A DNA stretch of 64,000 bases, taken from NCBI GenBank assembly GCA_963995525.1, contig OZ023210.1:28304439-28368438 (forward strand), in the 5' to 3' direction. Source of the stretch: Escarpia spicata (taxonomy: Eukaryota; Annelida; Polychaeta; Sabellida; Siboglinidae). The notes beneath the pieces are model-generated. The model did not search any database and was not told the DNA's origin. It worked only from the letters and a program-made list of their open reading frames with translations. This document shows positions 55,135-64,000 of this stretch, piece after piece. The number at the start of each line of letters is the position of its first letter. Position 1 is the first letter of the stretch. Position numbers and translations under genes: made by a program.

Positions 55135-58100
55135 GTACGTTTTACTAATTTGCGAATTTTATGACTAATTTAAACTAAATTAGTGTAACAGTTCGACAGT
55201 CACGTACAATATTTAAACATTTAGTTGGTCTGGATGTATAATATGCAATATTGCTATGTGTCTATCGAAAACATCGTCAGCGTCGATCCTGAGAGTGACT
55301 GTTTCAGTGTTTGAGTGTTTCACGTTGTTGGGCCGGTATACAGATAATGGTTTCGTGGACAATGTTACCCGGAATGGCCGCGAAATGGCGAATTTCGTCT
55401 AGTGTGCACTTCGTGTGATACTGTTCCCGGCATGTTTAGTCTGTAGATATATAAAATGCGATGGAAGTTTTACCAAAATTGAAAGTAATATCGTACCAAA
55501 ACAGGTCCTAAAGTCTAAATAAAAAGCATAATATATAAATTAAACGTTTTATTTTAAAGATGTTTTTGAACATATGAACAGCACTGAGAAACCCGGTGCA
55601 ATGATCCGAGTCATGCTTTGATCTTACAATTCGTGATTGCCACCTGGCAAACACTACTTGGTTAGGTCATAGGCCATAGCACACACACTGGTGGATATTT
55701 GTGCATGAATAAGTTTTGCGTATTAATTGCAGCATGGTTGAATGCTTTACAGAAAAGTCGAGCACAGGTCTGCCAGGGGGTTAAGTGTAAACTGCTTTGA
55801 TCAGTCCTAAGGACTGTATACTGCACTATATTAGTCTATATAAGAACTTATCTTTCTTACATACAATAAAGCCTGAAATCAGTGTAGCCATAGCCTAGGT
55901 GTAGCTGAATTCACTGCTGATGTGGACTTCTGGAAAATATTTCTGATTCAATAGGAAATGCCTCCAAGTGTTTTTTTAACTAACTTAAAATTAACAGTAA
56001 TTGGACGCCACACTGTTTTTATTATAACTGAAAAGCAACATTATTTCATATTTCTACTAGCACTGAATAGCATAGTATAACGCTGTAGCGCAGTGGCTAG
56101 AGCTTTGGACTCTCGACCGAGAAAACCCGGGTTCGAATCCTGTGCTGCTGTGTTGAACCTTGGGCAAGTTTGTTCACTATGCATTGCTCCAGTTCACTCA
56201 GCTGTATGAATGAGTGCCTGGCTATATACAGTGGTGGATATTTGTATGAATAGTCTTCACACATTAATTGCAGCGTGGCTGAGAACAGAATTCAAGATGG
56301 TGTTCGATTGAATAGGTCAGCCAGGGAGTAAAGTGTAAAATGCTTTGAGCAGTCCTGAGGACTGGATACTGTGCTATATAAGAACTTACCTTTAATTAAC
56401 TAGTCACAAGTTTCCAATACTTTATGATAACTAGGATTATTATGGTTGTAATAATTTTATGAAGAATCTGTTGATGTTGCAGGCAAGTAGAAGCAATGGA
56501 CACCAGTACATATGAAGCCACGAAAACGGTGGCCGATCAGATATTTTCGGCTGCTGGAGATGCTGGCACCACCTTGTTCGATAACCCAGATGACATGAGC
56601 TGCTACTGGTAAAGAATTACATTTTATGTAAAGTCAAAAATGTATTTGTTTTATATGTTCATATCAAGGATGATTTGAATACAACTGTGACTGTTTAGAA
56701 CAATATTGTATCCATTAAAGGTCATATCCTGGGACAAAATGTACTGTGTTCCATAAAAGCAAAAGATTTATGCACTTTCAGGTGATGCTATTTAAAATAT
56801 GTTTATGAATCGCATAAAACCGTACAACATAAAACGAACCTCTAAATTTGCCATCCTTCGGAAACTAGTGGAACCCAGCCGCCAGCATGAACCGCCCTGA
56901 CTGACTGACAGCCACCCCTCGCACGACCCGCCTCATGTAATCAACTCATAAAATGGTGGCCGATGGGTTGAGAGTCGTGTCTGTTTTGTTACCGAGACCG
57001 ATGCGTACGATGATCAAATATATTTTAGAGACACTGATAATAACATTTGAGAGATTTATGTTGTTTCTGCTGATGTTAGGTTGCCTGGTGTTGGTGCTGT
57101 GCTATGTATATAGGCTGAGGCATGAACCTGTCGAGAGAGTCCGGCAACTGACAGCCGGCTGTTGAGTTTGTTGTTGTGAATGGGCCAGTGGTATTGTTGT
57201 GGTACTCGTTTGCATCTTGACGCTTCTTGTGAGTCATTTTAAGGACTGTTGATGTATTGAAATCTAACTTTATTTTGAAGCCCATTTTCCACCTCATAAG
57301 ATATATCCATCAGCAGATCTGAACCACAAATGATGTTATTCGCCGTAGACGCAGTATGGATCACATCCTTTATATACAAAATGTTCCATTTTCTGCCGAC
57401 AAATTGGGTCTTTGGGGAATATGTGCACCAAATTTCCAGTGAAACCTGAATTGCCACTGTTTCCCACAACACATACTTTCGTCAATTATACATGTTAATG
57501 ATAAAACAGAAACAAAAAATTATAATTAAATAGTATTTAGCTGCGTAGACTATGTGACAGTGTTGGCCGTTCCACAAGTGACGCCATATATCTGCACCTA
57601 CGGACATTTCCGGAAAACAAACATTTCCAGGTTTGCACTGTGACAGGTCACTGTTTAAGACTTCGGCTTCGGATTTGTAATAACATTGAATAACATGCAT
57701 GTACAAGTATATTTACATAATTCCCTGGAAAAAACATTTGGACAAGATATGGCCTTTAAACTTTGTATTTAGACATTTCACTAGATATCAAGATTATACT
57801 TACTTGCTCTTCATACATTTGTTGGTACATAAGGGTTATGCTGAGTAGTAAATAACTGTGTGGCTGCTTCGTTATTGTATGTTGCAATATCGGATGAGTG
57901 CAAACATTCAAATATGTCTTCAGTGGGAAAGAGCGTGACCTGCCAGCGGTGGAGTTCCAGTGTGGAATGTGCCTGAGATTCTACCACGCAGACTGTATGA
58001 CTTGTAACGTCAAGTGAGTATTGAAATCTTGCTTAAGGCCAGACACGGCAGGTAGATAGGATTATTTTTGAATTTGTGCAAACAGAAAATGGGTCTTACT

Positions 58101-61100
58101 GAGTAAAATATATATTGAACTTTTTTTAGCCAGACCTCCCGTTTCCATGGTAACAAACAAAATTGGCCGCCATTTTGAGCACTGCCATTTTTTATTGAAT
58201 CCATATATAGTTATAATTCTTGCAAAACCATGTTCTCTATAGATTCTATTGTGAAATGATCAGAGCATTTTTTGAAATGTTGTTTTTATTATTTTTTTTT
58301 TTTTTTGTAAAATACAAAACAAATTATTGTTTTGGCAACAAATATGGCTATATCTTTCAAACTATTCATGGTTTAAAAAAGTGTCTGATCATTGCACACA
58401 GTAGAATATGCTGAATGCAACACTGAAAACATTTATATAGCGTAATTATTCCAAGAGATATCCCGTTTCCAAATGCAGAAATTTGAAGAAAAATTATTTT
58501 GAGAAAATGGCTGTCGAAGATTGCATAATGATATCGACATGCTTGATCCATGACTAAAACTCGGTTAGAGGTATGTAATTGTCATAGAAGTGAACTTTAT
58601 TGATAAAGGTATAATAATCTGGCAGAAAACCTTGGTTAAAAAAACACCATTTCACCTGGGGTGTCTGGCCTAAGCAGGGTTTTTGTTAAGTGTGCTGATA
58701 GCAGGGACCATGACCCCCAAAGCAGGGACCGAACAACATGCCCTGTCCAAGTGACAGCGTGTCTAGGACTACTGTGGGTACCACTGGGCGTGTAACACTA
58801 TTCAATCATAGACATTTGTTTTGATTTATGTAAGTTAAGTTCCATCTGTGTTAATTGTTTAAAAATCAGTATCCAATTAACGTACAATGTAGGCCTAACG
58901 CTATGGCGATAGCAGTGTCTTTACTGACACTGCTAACTGTAGACAATGCTACATGAGGACATTAATTCTCCAACCATTGTGGTGGAAATGAAATCCATGC
59001 ATCCAGGAATCGCCAGGGTTAATCTCGCTTCAAATCGAACCACAGGAGGGCTGTTATCTCAAGTGTTCATAAGTTGGTTTCATAATAAAATTATTAATAA
59101 CTATCAAAAAAAATATTTAACATACTGTTTAAGTATTTCACAACAGAATCATTATAAGCTCTATAATTGAAACAAGTCCGGGAATAATTATGGTCTATTG
59201 TAAAAATAACTGCTAGCAGAATTCCCATCCCTTTTCATTGAGGTGAAATACACTGTCAGTCTATCATTTATTTAATGCAAAACAAGATTGATTCTTAACA
59301 TCAATATTATTTCCAACATAACAAGATTGTAACATTGTGTTTGTCGCTAGGCATAGTGAAACCTTCATAAATTACATATATCACTACAAACACGACACTT
59401 TGAATGCATCCAGCAGATTGTGCTAATTCTAGCAGTGTGAATATGTTTAACAATAGAATTGATAAATATCTGGTGGGGGCGGGTTATGTGTAGGTGAAAA
59501 TCGTTTTGGACTCTCGATAAGCTTCCTAGTCTACATGCCATCTGGAGCCTGTAGCTTTGAATGGGGATCTTTAAATAAGTTGTGTAGAAACCAAGCCCAC
59601 CTCGATGCCACCGTGATATATAACTAGATCTAATTGTAAACCTCAATGTGTTCTTTTGACCATTAAACATAGTTTCAGGCATGCAATGTTACAAAATAAT
59701 AAAATATTGCATTCTATGCCACCTTTTAGGCCCAAATAGCACTGTTGTGGCTGTGGGTTAGGTGCGCAACGTGCATGGAAAGAGTCATATAACAGCATCA
59801 GTTGATGCAAACCGGAGCACTATTTGGGCCTATTGAACCAATGTTGATATAACAAAATGTAGGGCTATAAACCACATTGGAAAAGATCAGGAACCTATCA
59901 TACAAGCCAAAGAAAGACAGATTTGCTTTTCGTGATTACGACACGACGTCGATGATAGTGAACATGCTGCGCTTCATTGGCGTAGCCATAGCATTAAGCA
60001 GTTCCGTAAAACTCCTGCAGTAATTAAATACTCATGTGGCTACATACCACGACTTCTAACATTTGTACTTAGCTTAGTGTTAGGCTGTTTTAATTAGTGA
60101 AACAATGTCACTACGCTGACATTGTTGCTGAGCGGTTCGCCAGGGGCACCCGCTACGAAAAAGCGCAGTGGCGGACTCCGGGAATAACAAATAATGCTAA
60201 AAATTGCAGGAAGTCAATTCAAAGGAACAATATGAACTGTGCCATTTATTAATGCAAAAAAGACAGTCGCCAACCATACAGTTTTGTTTCGATATGTCGT
60301 AATCATCATCGATACGCTGAACTGTTTGTGGAACTTATAGACGCAATACAGCACAATTTGTAACGCAAAGGCACACGGAAAACATTGTCATGCGTCATGA
60401 ATCACGCACGGGTGCTAATAAAAAGCTTCCATTCTCGATAGCCGAATACATGGATCGGCAAAACCGGGTAAATTACCCGGGTCCGAATCTTAACAAAAAC
60501 CCTGTAAAGCAAGCAATAGCAGTTAGCTCTGTTTTGTCAATGCCAATTTTATTTCCACTTCTAGTCTATTCCAAAACAAATCAATTCCACATTGCAAAAA
60601 ATCAATTCCAAAGTATAATTTCCAGTTACAGTATAAATATAATCTCAAGGACAAATTAAATTACAGTTCGTTTAACCGTTTTAGTTGTTCTTATATGATT
60701 ACAAAAATCACTATTGTTCATCCATTGTCACTCTAATAAGTTGAGTTCATTGACTCATGTCTGATGCTACAAAAAATAATTGTTGTTTAGAATTTTATTT
60801 ATTCAGTTCCAGTTAACAGTGATCATAAAACGAAGCTGTGGCTAATACATGCATAAAGTCCTAGACACCAAATTAAATGTCAGATAATTTCATAGGTTTA
60901 CATTTTTGTGAATTTCTCGTATTGCTATCTCAAATAATTAGGATTATGTATACTATTGTGTCAGTTTATTCACGTTAGAGTTTCTAATAAGTTTGACATA
61001 CACATTGCATATTTTCACAGACCCTGCGTGCCATTCATGACAAATTACCAGTTCTTCTGCAAACGTTGTGATAGCAACGGACAAGAGATATTTACAAAGC

Positions 61101-63654
61101 GACTGGCCAGTGAGTACTTTGTGACTGTACGCACCAGAGAGCTTCATGTATAGTTTTTCAGGGCAGTTTGTTGGTTTTGAGAAAAACTCACCTTTGTTTA
61201 TTCCTCACGGTTCCAATGGAAGTGGGTAGATGAATTGGAATATGACAAGAATGAATCCAAAGCAGTGTTGTACCCAGAACCCTTCATGTGATTATGACAC
61301 GTGCTCATAGTATGTAGCTGTACCATCCGATGTTAAACATTTCTTTATAGTTGTCATGATTAAGTACCAGTTCATATAATGCAGCACATTTTAACAGTAT
61401 ATATTATTTGGAATAGTAAAGTAGTGCATATCAATTCATTTTTACACCATTATGTTCAATACTTCTGTTAATAACTCCACGCAGTCCGGATATGTGTTTA
61501 AACATATTACAATTACCAGAGCTACAGTTCTTCTTGTTCCCGATGTGCACATAAAATGCAGGTGCCATTCTCAGTCATGGGTAAATTGTAGATGATATTA
61601 ATAATTTCAGGTTTCAGTCAGATGTGCCACACTGCTGTAGCTAACCTGATACTGCAAAACCCTAACACAGAATGCTTCTCCAAAGATAAGGTGAGTCTAT
61701 ATACTTTATTCCTCTCATATTTCACCACCTGAGCATGGCAGATGTAGTGCAGTGATCCTGTAATGTAGTACCTTATTCCATCCATGGGGCCATGGAGCAA
61801 AACAACCAATGATAGGAATTTTTAGTCCTTTGGGCCGATGGTCAAACGGACCAATGCCATCATTCTGCGTCCGCCGTTAGCTGCCGTATCTCAGAAACCG
61901 TTCAGTAACTATTTCTCTACTTTTGCATAGACATATCTTAGGGTACTGCCATTGGTCATGAGAAATCTGTATTTTATTGAATCATTATATGGGCCCCCCA
62001 GGGCCAAAAAACAGGTAATTTTTCACATTTTGCCTATTTTTTTCAAAAACTGTTTACCCGGTAGTACCGTTTTCTCTCATTTTGCATAGACATTTCATGT
62101 GGTAGTGCCACTATACACAATAAATCTGTATTTGATTAAATCATTCTAAGGGCACCAAAGGTCCCATAAAATGCAAAATTTGCTAACTAAATTGTTTACA
62201 TCAGGAGAACAGCCCCATAGCTCTATTGACAACTGACTGGCTACACTCCTTCCCTCAACTAATCCCTTTTCCTACAACATCAGTCACATGCAGAGTCTGC
62301 ATGTGAGTCTCTGTCTTGCATGGATCATTGGTTGTCTTTTTTCTGTTATTTAAAAAACTGTTCAGTAACTTTTTTTCAAATTTTGCACAGACGTCTGTAG
62401 TGTCACTGTACACAATAAATAATATGTGTTTGATTGAATCATTCTACGGGCACCTCAGGGCCTCCCAAAAAACCAAATGTTCACATTTTGTCTGTTTCTG
62501 CCTGGACTAGGTTGGCAGAGTGCCAAATGACCCACCCCACTTCACTGACGGTCTTTACCTGCTATTGTTTGATGGAAACTGTGACTAATCTGTAATTGGA
62601 TACTGGCAGAGGCTTGTGTCAGACTGTCAACAGACAGCACCCACTAGACCCCTGGATAGTTGCATGTACATTTTAAGCTGTGTCAAACAGTGGGCTGCAA
62701 CTAATGTGTAATGGGAATCCCTACTACACATGTAGAACCTGAGGAAATTTAAAACAGCAGTAGACATAATTATCAATGCAATATAAACATATAACCTAGG
62801 ATTAAAATAAAATAACTTAGGTACAAAATATTATATAAAGTAAAATAACATAGGTATACTCGAAAAGGTTAAAGCATGTTTAGCCAAAAATTATAAGGAA
62901 TAATATTCAGATGTTTTACTATACATGTTGCAGCTATTCCGTCACTCCAGTAATATTAGTATTATGACGTTAGTACTGTTTTTAACTGTCATTACTACTG
63001 TTTTTAAGTCAAAATACATGTTATGCATATGTACAACCACTGGAAATTGGCCTAAATAGCAGAATATTGGGATCAAATTTGACAGTATTTTTTAATAACA
63101 CATTAACTAATATATACAATATTCACGAAAATGGTCTACTCGAATACTTTATTTCCAGGTGTATCTTCCCTGGCATGCATATAGTCTAGAGAGCTACTAA
63201 ACATTTTGTTTAACTTAAACTGGTTCTCATGACCATTTCATTTCTGCTGTTACCAATTACAACATTCCATGCAGCAGATAATAATTTTACATACTCCACA
63301 GTGGTGCCACCTGGGGAATGACTGACAAATCAGTTTGTTCACTAAAAAGTAAATAACTCTAGATGTCTGCCTTTGTGTTTTTTTTCTCAAATACATTGCC
63401 AATTGGAGGTCAGAGGCCAGTGGTTCAAAGATGCATGGTAATATAGAAAGAGGCGAATGAACCCTACCCCCCATGAGGAGATAGACCTACAGTGCTTACA
63501 AAGTTAGCATATTGATATATAGATAAATGTGAAGACACAAGTGTTGTGACTGCTGCAGGAGATCATCCCATACATTGAGAAGAACTGGGAGAGTTTGACA
63601 ACACAGTCTCGGCGCGTCAAGAACACGTGGCACACAACCATTGGCAAGACAATG
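55097..63654 (+). CDS. ASH2L: ASH2L, histone H3K4 methyltransferase core subunit (5' six coding exons, partial)
   Basis: Six exons join in phase to 173 codons and run out of the window after 63654. ASH2L is a shared core subunit (with WDR5, RBBP5 and DPY30) of MLL/SET1 complexes that methylate histone H3 Lys4 in the nucleus. Seen: a short acidic N-terminus, an atypical PHD finger (CYCGKERD, FQCGMCLRFYHADC, PFMTNYQFFCKRC; residues about 53-105) and the winged-helix region (MCHTAVANLI, FSKDKEIIPYIEKNW, VKNTWHTTIGKTM). The human counterpart reads LPFMTNYSFHCNVC, CLSALANLTWQ and FSKDKDIIPFIDKYW. The SPRY and DPY30-binding parts must lie beyond the right edge. It is transcribed divergently from the kinase gene. 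The ATG has A at -3 and G at +4. Confidence 0.95.
55135..55669. other. ASH2L intron 1, first part
   Basis: Relatively GC-rich start then AT-rich; no feature recognised. Confidence 0.4.
55672..55862 (+). mobile_element. 5'-truncated tRNA-derived SINE
   Basis: Carries the SINE body (GGTGGATATTTGTG, ATTGCAGCATGGTTGAATG) and the 3' signature CAGTCCTAAGGACTGTATAC then TATAAGAACTTA, but lacks the tRNA-like head. Confidence 0.8.
56078..56398 (+). mobile_element. Full-length tRNA-derived SINE
   Basis: Head has box A (TAGCGCAGTGGCTAGAG) and box B (GGGTTCGAATCC) at tRNA spacing; body and 3' end (CAGTCCTGAGGACTGG, TATATAAGAACTTACC) match the copies at 55672 and 63731. A SINE promoter head rather than a functional tRNA gene. 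Confidence 0.88.
56483..56608 (+). CDS. ASH2L: ASH2L coding exon 2
   Basis: Acceptor TTGCAG, donor GTAAAG, phase 2 in and out. Encodes QVEAMDTSTYEATKTVADQ and ends DDMSCY, the first PHD cysteine pair starting at its end. Confidence 0.88.
56609..57923. other. ASH2L intron 2
   Basis: No additional exon or clear repeat; short ORFs here are not supported. Confidence 0.4.
57924..58013 (+). CDS. ASH2L: ASH2L coding exon 3 (PHD finger)
   Basis: Encodes CGKERDLPAVEFQCGMC and LRFYHADCMTCNV; aligned with human GEVELQCGICTKWFTAD. Acceptor CTTCAG, donor GTGAGT; phase 2 in and out. Confidence 0.93.
58034..58673. mobile_element. MITE-like element in ASH2L intron 3
   Basis: Ends AAGGCCAGACACGGCAGG and CCTGGGGTGTCTGGCCTAA form terminal inverted repeats of about 18 bp; 640 bp of AT-rich DNA between, no ORF. 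Possible TTA-type duplication; superfamily not assigned. Confidence 0.65.
58674..59726. other. ASH2L intron 3, middle
   Basis: Anonymous intron; 59460-59690 resembles a dispersed sequence also at 23150-23300 (shared CTACATG and CTGGAGC blocks), perhaps a LINE tail. Confidence 0.35.
59727..59832. mobile_element. 106-bp foldback element
   Basis: TAGGCCCAAATAGCACT at the left faces AGCACTATTTGGGCCTA at the right; 17-bp inverted repeats with two mismatches. Confidence 0.65.
59833..61020. other. ASH2L intron 3, last part
   Basis: Anonymous AT-rich intron. Confidence 0.4.
61021..61109 (+). CDS. ASH2L: ASH2L coding exon 4 (PHD end, winged helix start)
   Basis: Encodes PCVPFMTNYQFFCKRCDSNG and IFTKRLA; human has CLPFMTNYSFHCNVCHHSG. 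Acceptor TCACAG, donor GTGAGT; phase 2 in, 1 out. Confidence 0.95.
61110..61610. other. ASH2L intron 4
   Basis: Anonymous intron; nothing recognised. Confidence 0.4.
61611..61690 (+). CDS. ASH2L: ASH2L coding exon 5
   Basis: Encodes SFSQMCHTAVANLILQNPN and TECFSKDK; human has CLSALANLTWQ and TMFSKDK. Acceptor TTTCAG, donor GTGAGT; phase 1 in, 0 out. Confidence 0.95.
61895..62475. repeat. Diverged tandem repeat, three copies in ASH2L intron 5
   Basis: Copies near 61897, 62043 and 62350 share AAACTGTTCAGTAACT-like, TTTTGCATAGACAT, GTGCCACT, CAATAAATCTGTATTTGATT and GGGCACC-AGGGCC blocks in the same order, period about 145 bp, with an unrelated spacer before the third. Confidence 0.75.
62511..63558. 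other. ASH2L intron 5, last part
   Basis: Anonymous intron; no exon or clear repeat seen. Confidence 0.4.
63559..63654 (+). CDS. ASH2L: ASH2L coding exon 6
   Basis: Encodes EIIPYIEKNWESLTTQSRR and KNTWHTTIGKTM; human has DIIPFIDKYWECMTTRQR and MTWPNNIVKTM. Acceptor TGCAG, donor GTAGGG, phase 0 at both ends. The gene continues beyond the window. Confidence 0.95.
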
Positions 63655-63730
63655 GTAGGGATTGTCCTAGCGCTCTGTTGTTGTGGCAGGCTTTTCACTG
63701 TGTCACTGCTTCCCTGGTCACAACCTTGTG

Positions 63731-64000
63731 GGGAACGATAGCATAGTGGTAAAAGCATGAGATTCTCATTCAAGTTGAACGCCTCTTGTTGCCGGTTCAG
63801 ACCTTGGACAAGTTCTTTCATTCCACATTGCTCTAGTTCACTCAGGTGTATGAATGAACACCTGTGTATAGACAATGGTGGATATTTGTGTACGAATTAG
63901 TAATTGCAGCATGGCTGAATTCTTCCCAGTGTAGTCGAGATGGTGTTCGTTTCAACAGGTCTGCCAGTGAGTGTAGAGCACTCTAAGCAATCCTACTCTT
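63731..64000 (+). mobile_element. tRNA-derived SINE, cut by the window edge
   Basis: tRNA-like head (GATAGCATAGTGGTAAAAGC, degenerate box B GCCGGTTCAGACC) and the same body as the SINE at 56078; it runs into the right edge before its 3' signature is complete. Confidence 0.82.

Noticed and set aside
56085..56160. tRNA gene
   Set aside because: Boxes A and B are present but the segment is the head of a repeated SINE and does not form a convincing cloverleaf by eye.

Overview
The window is animal nuclear DNA: three intron-rich genes with GT-AG exons, many transposon relics, and unusually large minisatellites. The most likely source is an invertebrate deuterostome such as amphioxus (Branchiostoma). 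This is inferred from three things: PAQR3 lies next to a single AAK1/BMP2K-type kinase, the LINE and SINE relics are of marine-invertebrate type, and the minisatellites span exon-intron borders. The species is not proven.

Three genes were rebuilt exon by exon, with matching splice phases throughout. PAQR3 (minus strand, 10854 to 1660, 7 coding exons, 360 aa) encodes a seven-pass Golgi membrane protein. An AAK1/BMP2K-family kinase (minus strand, 50212 to 16477, 16 coding exons, 1388 aa) has an intact kinase domain, a Gln-rich middle and a 645-codon last exon with DPF/NPF-type endocytic motifs. ASH2L (plus strand, from 55097, first 6 coding exons, 173 aa) is cut by the right edge. The kinase and ASH2L are divergent, with 4.9 kb between their start codons. 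PAQR3 lies downstream of the kinase on the same strand. The human orthologues PAQR3 and BMP2K are also neighbours.

Layout: 1-10854 PAQR3 and its 3' flank; 10855-16476 intergenic, with a MITE and two LINE relics; 16477-50212 the kinase gene, whose introns hold minisatellites, pogo-like and hAT-like elements, a Penelope GIY-YIG relic and a LINE with a 13-bp target duplication; 50213-55096 intergenic with a dispersed repeat family; 55097-64000 ASH2L with tRNA-derived SINEs and MITEs.

The main discovery is a shared architecture. Four intronic minisatellites (37 bp x about 61; 60 bp x about 20; 45 bp x 4; 63 bp x about 95) each abut an exon, and each unit copies the end of that exon plus its splice site. 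The largest fills almost all of kinase intron 4 with about 95 copies of the exon-5 3' splice site. Each copy starts with the codons after HRDLK and runs into a stop. A fifth array (80 bp x 4) straddles the PAQR3 stop codon. These genes therefore carry long ladders of duplicate splice sites next to the real ones.
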